64,000 nucleotides of DNA from Gp1-AA133 sp963850425 (GTDB lineage: Bacteria; Acidobacteriota; Terriglobia; Terriglobales; Acidobacteriaceae). The translations under genes were made by a program, and so were the position numbers. The stretch is taken from positions 744,001-808,000 of the forward strand of contig CAWKLF010000001.1 in assembly GCA_963850425.1 (NCBI GenBank), given 5' to 3'. Below are positions 1-8,763 of this stretch, in pieces (the first letter of the stretch is position 1; each line of letters opens with the position of its first letter). Below the pieces are notes generated by a model, which ran no database searches, was not told the DNA's origin, and saw only the letters and a program-made list of their open reading frames with translations.

Positions 1-1599
1 GAAATCGAAAGCAAGTGGATCGAAAGCAGTGGAGTCGTCTTCCGCAAGTAGCGGACGTTCGTCCGCCTCGACGGGCGGGGGCGCCCGTCGCTCCATTGGT
101 TCGGCGACCTGCGCCGACAGCCGCTCCACGTATGCTCCCGCGGCCATCGCGCGCGCATCTTCAATCAGATCGCGGAAGTTTCTCAGCGCCAGGCAGGCCC
201 GCGCGGGCAGCAGTTGACGCTCAATTGCCTGCCCAACCGCTCCCCACAAGGAAAGCCCGGTTTCGAGCGCAAGACTCTCCAGCGTCTCGATCGTGGTCTT
301 GCCGATCCCGCGCACCGGCGTATTGATCACACGCAGCAGCGATACCGAGTCATCCGGATTCAGAATGACCTTCAAATACGAGATCATGTCCTTGATCTCG
401 GCCCGCTCATAGAACGAGAAGCCGCCGACCACGTGATATTTCAACTGGTAGCGGCGCATGGCTTCTTCAAACAGGCGCGACTGCGAGTTGGTGCGATAGA
501 GCACGGCGGCGCGAGGCGTTTCACCACGCTCTACCGCTTCTTTCAGATACTTTGCGATCCGGTCAGCGACGAACAGCGCTTCATTCTCGCCGTCGGGCGC
601 CTCGTAATAACCAACCTTGGCTCCGCCCTGGCGCGAGGTCCACAGGTTCTTGCCCTTGCGCTTGAGGTTGTTGGCGACCACGGCCGACGCGGCCTCCAGG
701 ATGCTCTGCGTGGAGCGGTAGTTCTGCTCCAAACGGACTATCTTTGCCTCGGGGAAGTCCTTCTCGAACTCAAGAATGTTCCGGATGTCGGCTCCGCGCC
801 ACGAGTAAATCGACTGATCCTCATCGCCGACCGCGCAGAGGTTGTGGCGCGTGCCCGCGAGCAGCCGCATGAGTTCATATTGGGGACGGTTCGTGTCCTG
901 GTATTCGTCGACCAGGATGTACTGAAATTTCCGGTTGTAGTAATCGCGCACCGCCGCCACCGACTTCAGCAGACGCAATGCCTCAAGCAGCAGGTCATCA
1001 AAATCAAACGCGTTGGCCTTGCGCAGCTCTTTGCGATATTCCTCGTAGATGTGCGCGATCTTCTCGGTCTTGGGATCGGCCGACTGCAGGTAAATTTCCT
1101 GCGGATCGAGCATGTGATTCTTCGCCCAGGAAATGCGCCCCAGCGCGATGCGCGGCGTGAGTTCCTTGTCGTCCATGCCCATCCGCTTCATGATGGACTT
1201 CACAATGCTTTGCTGGTCGCTCTCATCGTAGATTACGAAATTCCTGGTGTGCCCGATGGGCGGCTGGCCGGGCACAGTCGACGGAATCCGCAAGGCCTCG
1301 ATATCGCGCCGGAGCACTCGCACGCAGAACGAGTGAAACGTTGAGATGACGGGCTTCGCCACCGACAGCCCGCCCAGGATTCGCTCCACTCGCTCAACCA
1401 TCTCAGCCGCCGCTTTGTTGGTGAACGTCACGGCAAGAATCGACTCCGGCATTACGCCCATGTTCTCGATGAGATGGGCAATGCGATACGTTATAACGCG
1501 CGTCTTGCCGCTGCCCGCGCCGGCGAGAATCAGCACAGGGCCGTCGGTAGTTTCGACCGCTTCACGCTGCTGGGGATTGAGTTGGTCCAGGAAAGACAA
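1..1599 (-). CDS. pcrA: UvrD/PcrA-type superfamily 1 DNA helicase, 3' end outside the window
   Basis: This is an ATP-dependent 3'-5' helicase of the kind used in nucleotide excision repair and in clearing stalled complexes. The minus-strand frame is open from about 1680 to the window edge, so 533 codons of an expected 700 or more are present. The chosen start is TTG at 1599, because it gives the family-typical beginning SFLDQLNPQQREAV; no ATG and no clear ribosome binding site are seen. The Walker A motif AGAGSGKT is at residues 26-33 and is followed by TFTNKAAAEM (motif Ia). Further on are VGDEDQSIYSWRGA (motif II/III region), EQNYRST (motif IV) and YRTNSQSR. The visible C-terminal part becomes proline- and acid-rich. 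PcrA, UvrD and Rep cannot be told apart here. Confidence 0.9.
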   Translation of the reverse strand, partial: MSFLDQLNPQQREAVETTDGPVLILAGAGSGKTRVITYRIAHLIENMGVMPESILAVTFTNKAAAEMVERVERILGGLSVAKPVISTFHSFCVRVLRRDIEALRIPSTVPGQPPIGHTRNFVIYDESDQQSIVKSIMKRMGMDDKELTPRIALGRISWAKNHMLDPQEIYLQSADPKTEKIAHIYEEYRKELRKANAFDFDDLLLEALRLLKSVAAVRDYYNRKFQYILVDEYQDTNRPQYELMRLLAGTRHNLCAVGDEDQSIYSWRGADIRNILEFEKDFPEAKIVRLEQNYRSTQSILEAASAVVANNLKRKGKNLWTSRQGGAKVGYYEAPDGENEALFVADRIAKYLKEAVERGETPRAAVLYRTNSQSRLFEEAMRRYQLKYHVVGGFSFYERAEIKDMISYLKVILNPDDSVSLLRVINTPVRGIGKTTIETLESLALETGLSLWGAVGQAIERQLLPARACLALRNFRDLIEDARAMAAGAYVERLSAQVAEPMERRAPPPVEADERPLLAEDDSTAFDPLAFDF

Positions 1600-1730
1600 A
1601 GGAAATTGTAATTTCGTAATTTGGTAAATCGGGTAATTTGAAAACCGGCCGTCAGGGCCGTGGGAAATTCTCTTTAGATCGGTGAACGAGACGCCCGACC
1701 TTAGGATCGCGCGAGTTTATTCTTGAATCC

Positions 1731-1750
1731 TCAGTGTTCCTCTGTGGTTA
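1731..1750 (-). repeat. ACCACAGAGGA dispersed repeat forming the end of the DUF971 gene
   Basis: On the minus strand, AACCACAGAGGAACACTGA covers the last codons and the stop of the DUF971 gene. The same core occurs at 7977-7998, 8087-8098 (inverted), 8583-8594 and, degenerate and inverted, near 55500-55515. Elsewhere it lies in non-coding DNA, so here the repeat has been recruited as coding sequence. Confidence 0.55.
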
Positions 1751-2141
1751 TCCATTTTTTAGCCCTTTCCGTCTTGCACTCTTCACAGGGGCAGACTCCC
1801 CGCAGAAAAGCCCACGAATAAATTCCAAGATCGTGGCTGTCGTTCCAGTTGAACTTGATGGCGTATTTGCCGACACCCTCGGCGGAGAGTGGCTTGGCGG
1901 CGGCCTTGAACATGGGCAGCGCGCCCGGCGCCGGCTTCGGCGGTTCCCCGGGAGCGCGTCCGGCCTTGCCACGCTCGTCTTCGCAAAGCGCGCACGGGCA
2001 GGCATCCCGCAGAAAAGGAAAGGAATAGGCCGAATGATGCCCGTCGCGCCAGTCGATTTCCATTCCCGTCCCAGTAGTTAGATTCACTCGAACCGACTTG
2101 GGATCCGTGCTGGCACTGGGAGCTTTCAGCGGGGACTGCAT
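1731..2141 (-). CDS. DUF971-domain protein (gamma-butyrobetaine hydroxylase N-terminal-like)
   Basis: The protein has about 136 residues and two copies of the DUF971 signature: WRDGHHSAYSFPFLRDACPC, and a second NWNDSHD...YSWAFLRGVCPCEEC. Each half ends in a CPCxxC cluster, so metal binding is possible. DUF971 is found alone in bacteria and at the N-terminus of eukaryotic carnitine-synthesis hydroxylases; its bacterial role is not established. I start it at the ATG at 2141, since the longer frame to 2249 adds a non-conserved leader. The last residues (ITTEEH) and the stop codon are encoded by a copy of the ACCACAGAGGA dispersed repeat, so the natural C-terminus may have been replaced. Confidence 0.75.
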   Translation of the reverse strand: MQSPLKAPSASTDPKSVRVNLTTGTGMEIDWRDGHHSAYSFPFLRDACPCALCEDERGKAGRAPGEPPKPAPGALPMFKAAAKPLSAEGVGKYAIKFNWNDSHDLGIYSWAFLRGVCPCEECKTERAKKWITTEEH

Positions 2142-2294
2142 GAGTTCAGTATCGCATGGTTGGCGCACATTCGATGGATACCACGGACGAACCTGGTGAG
2201 GTGTGCGGTCGATAGTCAACAGCACTGAACCTACCCATGTTAGACACACTTGGGGGTTCGGACACCCGCTCTCACGAGGCCGGTCGAAAATTCT

Positions 2295-3779
2295 TTACGG
2301 GTTAGTTAGCATTGACGCGATGGCGTCGCCATAGCTTGTGCCATCCCCGACAGTGGGCAGCATGTGATTGCCCTCTCCCATCTCATTCCACGATGTGATC
2401 AGAACAATGGGAGGAGCGGGCGGAGCCTCGGCGCGCTTTTGCGGGTTGGCGTTAGCCCAGTCGATCGCGTCGCGGACGAATGCGGCCACCTCCTGCGGGC
2501 TTCGGTCGTACCACATCAACTCGCCGGTGGAGGAGCGCTCATCCCATGGGCGCGGGTCCCAACCATCCATCGCCGCAGGGATGAAAGGCAGAGGGCTGTT
2601 GAGAACTGCCTGATCCCATGTCCAGTGGCCAGCATCCGAGAGCTTCGAAAATGGAAGTATTCCGTTGATGGGCGGCTGGGCAAAGGGATATCCGAAAATT
2701 TCGATGGCATCAAACCCGTCAGTGCCGGCGATGTCGAATCCGTCAGACAGCGAATTCTGACCGATAGTGCCGTCGGGCACGCCGAAGCCTCCGACGATGT
2801 AGACGCCGGGTAAGCCTTGCGCGACGGCCGCGTCGCGCAACTGCTGGAGCGCAGCCTGCACGGCAATCGAGTCCCCAAAAATCGAGCGTGTCTCCCCTAC
2901 GTTCATAACGATAAAAAGCGGTTTGCCGTTCACCAGGAAGTAGTCCGGATTCGTCATATACCCGACCCATTCCGCAACGGCTGAACTCCAATGGGCGGCG
3001 TCCACGTCAAACGGGGCGCCGTCGACATACATGATTGCAAACTGCATGCCGTGGCGGTTGGCGAGCCTGGAGGTGATCTGCAGCGCCGAGTTCAGGTTCT
3101 CGCCGTTCGCATTCACCTGGGTGTTGAAGTACCAGTCATAAATGAAGAAATCGATTCCAAAATTGTGCGCCAGCGCAAGTTGCTTCTCCACAGCACAGTC
3201 ATTGCTGTCCTGCCAACCAGAAAGGGGCTCGCGGTCCTTATACTGTCCGTTGAGAAGGCCGCTGTAGTGAAAATTGGTGAGCGAACTGGTCCAACCGTCG
3301 AAGTAGAATGCGCCCAATCGAGCCTTGGTCTGCGAGGCGGCGGGCGCGGGGGATGGGATGTTGCAGGGAACGGCAAAGCTTTTTGCATTGGAAACGCCTC
3401 CCCCGGGGGAAGGGTTCATGACAGTAACGGATGTGGCCCCAGCACTTGCGAGATCGGAGGACGTGATTTGGGTGGTGAGGAGAGCGCTGCTGACGAATGA
3501 GGTTTGCCGGGCGTTTCCTCCCCATTGGATCACCGACCCAGACATGAAGTTCGATCCTACGATACTGAGGGTGAACGCAGTGTCGTTTTGGTTGTAGTTA
3601 TTCGGAGACAGTGTGACGATCGCAGGAATCGGATTTTGAGCGGGAGCAGGGGCGCCGCTAGATGTGGAACTGCCGCAGGCCGCCAAATATACGCAAGAGA
3701 TGCCGACAAGTGCTGCGCATGAGTGGCGATTTCCAATAACCTTCCGGACCCGTCGATCAAATGACCAGTTGGTTCTCAT
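2295..3779 (-). CDS. secreted lipoprotein with IPT/TIG domain and GH99/WbsX-like domain
   Basis: This is a 494-residue protein with a basic leader and a lipobox-like VYLAAC near residues 30-35, so it is probably a lipidated envelope protein. Residues of about 52-138 look like an IPT/TIG immunoglobulin-like fold (IVTLSPNNYNQND, VTVMNPSPGG). Residues of about 155-490 resemble the glycoside hydrolase 99-like/WbsX family, with GAFYFDGW, FGIDFFIYDWYFNT, an NGKPLFIVMNV strand and a C-terminal ITSWNEMGEGNHMLPT; the Glu of the WNE motif is a likely catalytic residue. It probably acts on an extracellular polysaccharide, but the substrate cannot be told. No Shine-Dalgarno sequence precedes the ATG. It is transcribed divergently from the metallophosphoesterase gene. 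Confidence 0.7.
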   Translation of the reverse strand: MRTNWSFDRRVRKVIGNRHSCAALVGISCVYLAACGSSTSSGAPAPAQNPIPAIVTLSPNNYNQNDTAFTLSIVGSNFMSGSVIQWGGNARQTSFVSSALLTTQITSSDLASAGATSVTVMNPSPGGGVSNAKSFAVPCNIPSPAPAASQTKARLGAFYFDGWTSSLTNFHYSGLLNGQYKDREPLSGWQDSNDCAVEKQLALAHNFGIDFFIYDWYFNTQVNANGENLNSALQITSRLANRHGMQFAIMYVDGAPFDVDAAHWSSAVAEWVGYMTNPDYFLVNGKPLFIVMNVGETRSIFGDSIAVQAALQQLRDAAVAQGLPGVYIVGGFGVPDGTIGQNSLSDGFDIAGTDGFDAIEIFGYPFAQPPINGILPFSKLSDAGHWTWDQAVLNSPLPFIPAAMDGWDPRPWDERSSTGELMWYDRSPQEVAAFVRDAIDWANANPQKRAEAPPAPPIVLITSWNEMGEGNHMLPTVGDGTSYGDAIASMLTNP

Positions 3780-4096
3780 GGCAAGTTCGCTAAGGAATGA
3801 TCAGCGTTGATTCCTGCATATGCTACTTCCGGTCAAGGAATTGTCAAATTGATACGCTGGTGGGGCGCCACACGTGAACCGTGGGGTTCAGTCGCCACCG
3901 ATAATTCATCGATCCCTTCACGAAGACCATCAGCAATATCGGCAGGTTAGCCCGAGGGCCCGATTTTCCACACGTCCTCTCATACTGTCATCGATAATTC
4001 ACGCCCCGTTCACACTCCTGTAAACAACGCTCTTCTACAGTGGCTGGCACGTCGTTCGTAAGCAACATACGAACCAGCCCTCGCAAGGAGAACCTA
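3780..4096. other. divergent intergenic region with a 10-bp direct repeat
   Basis: This 317-bp spacer separates two divergently transcribed genes for exported proteins. The decamer CGATAATTCA occurs at 3899-3908 and again at 3992-4001, the first followed by TCGATC. I see no convincing -35/-10 pair and no ORF. The repeat could be a regulator site, but nothing in the sequence identifies the regulator. Confidence 0.3.
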
Positions 4097-5167
4097 ATGA
4101 CCCAGGAGTGTTCGTCACGTCGTAGTGTGCTCTTTCTCGCCATCGCTATCTTCGCCATCTCCCTTGTTCCGAAAGCCGCCTTTGCGGGCGACGACCGTTC
4201 TTCCTACGCGATTGGGCTCTGGGGCGACCTGCCATACAACAGTGCGCAAGCCACAATCGGCGTTCCCAACCTGATCGCCGATATGAATTCGCAGAATCTC
4301 GCTTTTACGGCGCATGATGGCGATCTGAAAAGCGGATCGAGCGAATGCACGGATGCGGTCTACACGCAGGCTCTCGGCTACTTTGCTTCCTTGCGTGCTC
4401 CGGCGGCTTTCACGCCGGGCGACAACGATTGGACTGATTGTGACCGCACGGCCGGCTATTCTTCATTGGCGCAACTCGACAAAGAACGGGCGCTCTTCTT
4501 CAGCACTCCCTTCACCCTTGGCCAGCGCCGCCTGCGGCAGCAGGTACAGTCGACCCCGCTTTGCCTGGGCGTGAGCGGCAACGTTCCCTGCGTCGAGAAC
4601 CGCCGGTGGACCTACGGTGGAGTTACCTATGCGACGCTGAACATTCAGGGTTCCTGCAACAATCTATGCGACACGGCTCCCGATCCGAACGAATTCGCTG
4701 CCCGCAATGCGGCCAACATCGCCTGGATGCAGGACACGTTTGCGGAAGCCACGAAGCGCCACTCCGCCGCGATCATGTTCATCTCCCAAGCCGATCCCGG
4801 ATTCGACGCGACCGACGCCACGCGCGGCCCGGTGCGCGATCCGCTGACGCTGGCGGAAACCGACGGCCTGGCGGACGGGTTTCAGTCGTTCCTGGTGGCC
4901 TTGCGAGATCAAGTGATTCTCTTCAGGAAGCCGGTCGCTTATGTGCACGGGGATTCCCACTACTTCCGCGTCGACAAGCCGTTCCTCAACTCCCTGGGGC
5001 AACGTCTGGAAAACTTCACGCGCGTGGAGACGTTCGGCGACCACCAGGAGAATGGAACCAATGACGTGAATTGGCTGAAGGTATCTGTCGATCCGCGCAG
5101 CCGGGAAGTGTTCTCCTACCAACAGCAGATTGTTCCCGGAAACCGCGTCGCCGTGCCTGCGCCTTGA
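4097..5167 (+). CDS. secreted calcineurin-like metallophosphoesterase
   Basis: This exported protein of about 356 residues starts at the ATG at 4097, seven bases after a strong AAGGAG; the frame extends upstream to 4040 without a ribosome binding site. A signal peptide is visible (basic start, LFLAIAIFAISLV, cleavage after AFA). The metal-binding motifs of the metallophosphoesterase fold occur in order: GDLP, AHDGD, TPGDNDW and VHGDSHYF, the last replacing the usual GHxH. These would hold a dinuclear metal centre that hydrolyses phosphoesters in the periplasm or outside the cell. The natural substrate is unknown. A strong terminator follows the gene. Confidence 0.75.
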   Translation: MTQECSSRRSVLFLAIAIFAISLVPKAAFAGDDRSSYAIGLWGDLPYNSAQATIGVPNLIADMNSQNLAFTAHDGDLKSGSSECTDAVYTQALGYFASLRAPAAFTPGDNDWTDCDRTAGYSSLAQLDKERALFFSTPFTLGQRRLRQQVQSTPLCLGVSGNVPCVENRRWTYGGVTYATLNIQGSCNNLCDTAPDPNEFAARNAANIAWMQDTFAEATKRHSAAIMFISQADPGFDATDATRGPVRDPLTLAETDGLADGFQSFLVALRDQVILFRKPVAYVHGDSHYFRVDKPFLNSLGQRLENFTRVETFGDHQENGTNDVNWLKVSVDPRSREVFSYQQQIVPGNRVAVPAP

Positions 5168-5191
5168 TTCAGTAGTCTGCCGGACGCATCA

Positions 5192-5223
5192 GGCCCCGAC
5201 CGAGTCGGGGCCTTTGGTTTTTT
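5192..5223 (+). terminator. intrinsic terminator after the metallophosphoesterase gene
   Basis: A perfect 9-bp stem (GGCCCCGAC, loop CGA, GTCGGGGCC) at 5192-5212 is followed by TTTGGTTTTTT. It lies 25 bases after the stop codon. Confidence 0.85.
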
Positions 5224-5288
5224 CGGATGGCGTGTCTGGAACCGCGCTGTTGCTCTAACCTAGAGAGATCCCACGCGTCCAACCCCGT

Positions 5289-6950
5289 ATGCTCTTACGA
5301 TGGCTCGGTTGCGGCTTGATTGGCATTGGGTTGATGCCGTTCTCCGCCAACGGTCAGGCGACACCGTCGGAACACTGGGAGGGCCATATCCGGGAGGGCG
5401 CGCGCCAGACCTATTTCCGGATGAATTTCGTCTCCTCCGACGCAGGGACGCTCGAGATTCTCGGGCAGCAGGTTCCGTTTGAAGTCATCAGCCGCGCCGG
5501 CGCCCGCATGGAAGTCCGCACGAAAGAGGACAAGCCGGCGATCTTCCGAGGAGAGCGCCAGGCTAATCACGTCGCTGGGAAAGTCGTCGTCAATGGCAGC
5601 GAGGCCGGGCAATTCCAGATGGACCTCGAGCCGCTTTTGCCGCCCGCTCGCAACCGCGAAGAGGCTTGGAAACAAGATCTCGCCTATGCCTCGCGAAAGC
5701 TTCCGAAGCTGGATCACAGCTTTACTCCCGAGAGCAGCGAACGCTTTCGCAGGCAATTGGCGTGGATGGAAGCCCGCGTCCGCGCGCTGGACGATCAACA
5801 CCTCATGACCGGTCTGGCCAAAGCAGTCGCGCTGGCCGATAACGCCCATACGCGGCTGTATCTCGTGCGCAATCGGACGGCGGTACGGCAATATCCTATT
5901 CGGGTATGGTGGTTCCGGAACAAGCTTCACGTAATCCGCGCGACGTCAGAGCATGCGGACCTGCTCGGCTGCGAAGTGCTGAAAATCAGCACGCATTCGG
6001 CTGCGGAGGCGCGCGAACGCGTGGCCCCGCTCTATTCCGGCAGCAAGACGTGGGCCGACTACATGAGCAGCTACACGCTAACGAGTCCGGAAATTCTCCA
6101 TGGACTGGATCTCATTCCCGACATGGCTCGCGCCCGCTGGACTTTCCGTTGCCCGAATGGCACGCGATCTCTCGATCTTGCGCCGTTGCCTTTGAACAAG
6201 AGCGACCGGACCGTGGAGGCCTGGCCGAATCTTGCTCCCCGGTCGTTCGAGGCGGAAAAGGGCCTGGTGGGATTGCAGTTCGACTCCGTGCCCCTCTACC
6301 TCCGCCACCTGGAACGGAACTACTGGTTCGAGTTTCAGCCGGACTCAGGGCTGCTCTATTTTCAATTCAACCGCTGCGCGGATCACGCGGATGAAAGCGT
6401 CCATGATTTTGGTGGCAGGCTGGAGTTGGCGTGGCGCGATCCCAAGGTCCGGACATTTGTCGTGGACCTGCGATTCAATACCGGTGGAAATCTCGATCTC
6501 GCCAAAGATCTGATGGAGCGCCTACAGCGTGCCACGGGCGACCGGCCGGTGTATGTCATCATCGGACGCGCTACGTTCTCGGCGGGCCTCTACCATGCAG
6601 CCCAATGGAAGCAGTGGGGCAAGGCAACTTTCATCGGGGAGCCTGCTGGCGACAGGCTGGATTTCTGGTCCGAGGGCGGCAACGTCATTTTGCCGAACTC
6701 GGGACTCGCCATCCATTTCGCCGACGCTTTTCACTCTTATTCCCGCAAGGAGTATCCGGACCGCAAGCCGTACTTCGAGGACCTCAGCATCGACTCTTTG
6801 GCTCCCGATTATCCCGTCAGTCCCACCTTTGAGGACTATGTGACCGGACGTGATTCGGCGATGGATGTGGTCTTGCGCGGGCATACCAAACGAGCCCATT
6901 CCGGGGATGGCCACCATTCTGAAAGCCAAAAGCATCCGCAGAATACATAG
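5289..6950 (+). CDS. secreted S41-family (C-terminal processing type) peptidase-like protein
   Basis: This is a 553-residue protein with a signal peptide (LLRWLGCGLIGIGLMPF, cleavage near ANGQA). The N-terminal third looks like a beta-rich exported domain of unknown role. The C-terminal part matches the tail-specific protease fold: FVVDLRFNTGGN at about residue 394, then GRATFSAG with the candidate nucleophile Ser431, then GEPAGD and ...YPVSPT. The order of the GG-turn and Ser motifs fits S41, but I did not find a clear PDZ domain or the usual catalytic Lys. It could be an active protease or a binding protein with the same fold. The start ATG at 5289 has a weak upstream ribosome binding site. 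Confidence 0.65.
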   Translation: MLLRWLGCGLIGIGLMPFSANGQATPSEHWEGHIREGARQTYFRMNFVSSDAGTLEILGQQVPFEVISRAGARMEVRTKEDKPAIFRGERQANHVAGKVVVNGSEAGQFQMDLEPLLPPARNREEAWKQDLAYASRKLPKLDHSFTPESSERFRRQLAWMEARVRALDDQHLMTGLAKAVALADNAHTRLYLVRNRTAVRQYPIRVWWFRNKLHVIRATSEHADLLGCEVLKISTHSAAEARERVAPLYSGSKTWADYMSSYTLTSPEILHGLDLIPDMARARWTFRCPNGTRSLDLAPLPLNKSDRTVEAWPNLAPRSFEAEKGLVGLQFDSVPLYLRHLERNYWFEFQPDSGLLYFQFNRCADHADESVHDFGGRLELAWRDPKVRTFVVDLRFNTGGNLDLAKDLMERLQRATGDRPVYVIIGRATFSAGLYHAAQWKQWGKATFIGEPAGDRLDFWSEGGNVILPNSGLAIHFADAFHSYSRKEYPDRKPYFEDLSIDSLAPDYPVSPTFEDYVTGRDSAMDVVLRGHTKRAHSGDGHHSESQKHPQNT

Positions 6951-7046
6951 AATCCTGGAAGCGGGGCGAACAAAGGGCGCAAGCTTGTGCTAATGCCTGT
7001 TTACATTCAGAGTGCGTTAAGCTTGGTCCTCAGGATAACCTCATCC

Positions 7047-7418
7047 ATGAAACGCTATTCGCGCCTCATCGTCCTTTTTGGCGGTGCCTTCGCATGTGTA
7101 GCAATTAATTTCTGGCTCATCAGAACGGGGCACTACCGCTGGCCTCTGGCTGTCTTTGTTGTTTACCTTGTCGGCGTGTCCGTGGTTATCAGGAAATTGC
7201 CTCCCGTTACAAGAGAGACCGAGGAAATCCGTGGGCACCAATTCAAGGCTTCCCGCACCGCTCGAAGCATGGGATGGATTTACGTCGCAGGCCTCGTCCT
7301 CGGAACTCTAAACTTCCTGTCGGGTGGTGCGAACGGCATTCCGTGGTGGGGAATCGTGCTGGCTATGGGCTGGAGCGGCTTCTTGATTTGGAGCTGTTTC
7401 TGGATTGCAAGACGATAA
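7047..7418 (+). CDS. small four-TM membrane protein of unknown function
   Basis: This 123-residue hydrophobic protein has predicted membrane segments at about residues 7-25, 31-48, 77-93 and 101-119, joined by a charged loop near residues 50-72. I start at the ATG at 7047 (MKRYSRL), which puts basic residues before the first helix. The frame extends to 6987, but that leader looks non-coding. I recognise no family. It follows the S41-like gene by about 100 bases on the same strand. Confidence 0.5.
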   Translation: MKRYSRLIVLFGGAFACVAINFWLIRTGHYRWPLAVFVVYLVGVSVVIRKLPPVTRETEEIRGHQFKASRTARSMGWIYVAGLVLGTLNFLSGGANGIPWWGIVLAMGWSGFLIWSCFWIARR

Positions 7419-7781
7419 AGAGGGCTGCAGCAAGCCAACCGGATATTCCAGCAGCGCCAAAAACGTAAGCGCAAGGACCGAGTGCTGCCCCGATAGGGCC
7501 GTTGATTGTTGAAAAATCCCCATTGCACCAACGCTTCCGATAGTAGATCGCCCGGACGTCAACGCGCAGATCATTGTGAATGCGGCACTCCGACATCTTA
7601 GTGGCTGGCAAGCGATGAACAGCCGCTAGGGTAATTTAGCGACACTTATCAGCGGCTGAAGCCGCCATCCTCGTTTTCGGCATTCGGCCCGACTGAAGTC
7701 GGGCCCTTTCCTAACCCGCTCAAATCCTGTACAATCTAGGTTTTGCACAGCTAGGTTCTACAAGATCTGGAGAGCAGTCCG
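7419..7781. other. intergenic region with two CTGAAG-loop hairpins before rpmB
   Basis: No credible gene is seen in this 363-bp stretch. Near 7652-7665 is GCGGCTGAAGCCGC, and at 7686-7705 is GGCCCGACTGAAGTCGGGCC. Both hairpins share the CTGAAG apex, so they look like one repeat family. The second is followed by a short C/T-rich tract (CTTTCC) and may terminate upstream transcription. A -10-like TACAAT lies at 7730-7735, 46 bases before rpmB, without a convincing -35. Confidence 0.4.
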
Positions 7782-7970
7782 ATGGCACAAGTTTGTGAGA
7801 TTTGCGGCAAGAAGCCGATGAGCGGTAACACGATCAGCCACGCCCACAACGTGAGCAAGCGGCGCTGGAATATCAACCTGCGCCCTGTTCACGCCAAGGT
7901 CGGAGCCACCACCAAGCGCATGCGCGTTTGCACTTCCTGCCTGCGCAGCGGCAAAGTCGTTAAAGCCTAA
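7782..7970 (+). CDS. rpmB: 50S ribosomal protein L28
   Basis: The 62-residue protein has the L28 layout: AQVCEICGKKPMSGNTISHA, then KRRWNINLRPVHA, then MRVCTSCLRSGKV. It is a structural protein of the large ribosomal subunit. The two CxxC pairs (residues 5/8 and 48/51) form the zinc-binding version of L28, as opposed to the cysteine-free paralogue many bacteria use under zinc limitation. A ribosome binding site (GGAGAG) sits seven bases before the ATG. The gene stands alone, and repeat DNA follows the stop codon directly. Confidence 0.97.
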   Translation: MAQVCEICGKKPMSGNTISHAHNVSKRRWNINLRPVHAKVGATTKRMRVCTSCLRSGKVVKA

Positions 7971-7976
7971 GAAAAG

Positions 7977-8098
7977 CAGAAAACCACAGAGGACACAGGG
8001 AAGCACGGGGGAAGGCCCTGTTTGGCTAGAGGGCTAACTCGATCCCAAATGGTAGGCACAACCGCCTCGCTCCAAATTCTCCGTGTTCCTCTGTGGTG
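7977..8098. repeat. short repeat with imperfect inverted ACCACAGAGGA ends
   Basis: The left end at 7979 onwards reads ACCACAGAGGACACAGGG and the right end (to about 8098) is its inverted form, CCGTGTTCCTCTGTGGT. About 90 bp lie between them with no ORF. The layout resembles a miniature inverted-repeat element, but I see no target-site duplication. It fills the gap between rpmB and the FKBP gene. Confidence 0.4.
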
Positions 8099-8109
8099 AA
8101 AGCTCTTGG

Positions 8110-8559
8110 TTACTCCACCCGAAGCAGCTCGATGTCGAAAATCAGCGTTGCGTTTGGCGGGATCGCGCCGGGGTAGCCTTCTTTCCCGTAGGCCAGGTCG
8201 GGAGGAATTCGCAACTGGCGCTTGCCGCCGACTTTCATTCCGGCGACGCCTTCCTCCCAGCCCTTGATCACCTGGTGCGCGCCGATGCGGAACTGAAACG
8301 GCTGCCCTCCGACCGAGCTGTCGAATTTCTTTCCAGTGGTGAGCCAGCCCGTGTAGTGGACGCGCACGGTGTTTCCTCGATCTGCGGTGCGCCCCGTACC
8401 GGCCTTGATGTCCCAATACTGCAGGCCATCGGCAGTCTTGGTTCCCTCGCCGGTGACGTGAGTTGGGCCACCCGCAGCCGGGGCCTTGGCGGACTTGCTC
8501 TGCGCAAGCAGCGCGACTGCTGCCAGTACAACCAAAACAATAATTCCAGCCTTCATCAT
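8110..8559 (-). CDS. exported FKBP-type peptidyl-prolyl cis-trans isomerase
   Basis: This 149-residue protein has a signal peptide (MMKAGIIVLVVLAAVALLAQS) followed by a single FKBP domain at about residues 40-148. It catalyses proline isomerisation in secreted or periplasmic proteins. Family motifs are VRVHYTGWLTTGKKFDSS, QFRIGAHQVIKGWEEG, GGKRQLRIPPDLAYG and the end PNATLIFDIELLRV. The aromatic and aspartate residues of the FKBP pocket are present. The ATG at 8559 has AAGGAG five bases upstream. Both sides are flanked by ACCACAGAGGA repeat fragments. Confidence 0.92.
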   Translation of the reverse strand: MMKAGIIVLVVLAAVALLAQSKSAKAPAAGGPTHVTGEGTKTADGLQYWDIKAGTGRTADRGNTVRVHYTGWLTTGKKFDSSVGGQPFQFRIGAHQVIKGWEEGVAGMKVGGKRQLRIPPDLAYGKEGYPGAIPPNATLIFDIELLRVE

Positions 8560-8582
8560 TTGCGCTCCTTGGTAAAAACATT

Positions 8583-8709
8583 AACCACAGAGGACCCAGG
8601 GGTTCACAGACGAAATTCGCAGGCATCTGAAAGAGGCGAAGCACCTGCAGTCTGACTGCAGAACTCCCGCCACCGAAAAGCAGGTCCTTCACTGCGCTCA
8701 GGATGACAA
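8583..8709. repeat. two dispersed-repeat fragments upstream of the FKBP gene
   Basis: 8583-8612 carries ACCACAGAGGACCCAGGGG. 8683-8709 carries GGTCCTTCACTGCGCTCAGG followed by ATGACA, a fragment of the repeat that translates as HPERSEAQ...EGPCVS inside mnmG (38716-38868 and 39976-40158). No gene is seen between them. Confidence 0.5.
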
Positions 8710-8763
8710 TTTCTGAGGTAGATTTCCTCCGTGCAACTCTGCGTCCCTGTAGTTCAGATTTTT

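Noticed and set aside
214..1344. 376-codon plus-strand gene
   Set aside because: It is antisense to the UvrD/PcrA helicase, whose motifs are clear on the minus strand.
7363..7611. 82-codon minus-strand small membrane protein
   Set aside because: It has a hydrophobic stretch but no ribosome binding site, overlaps the 7047-7418 gene and shows no family resemblance.
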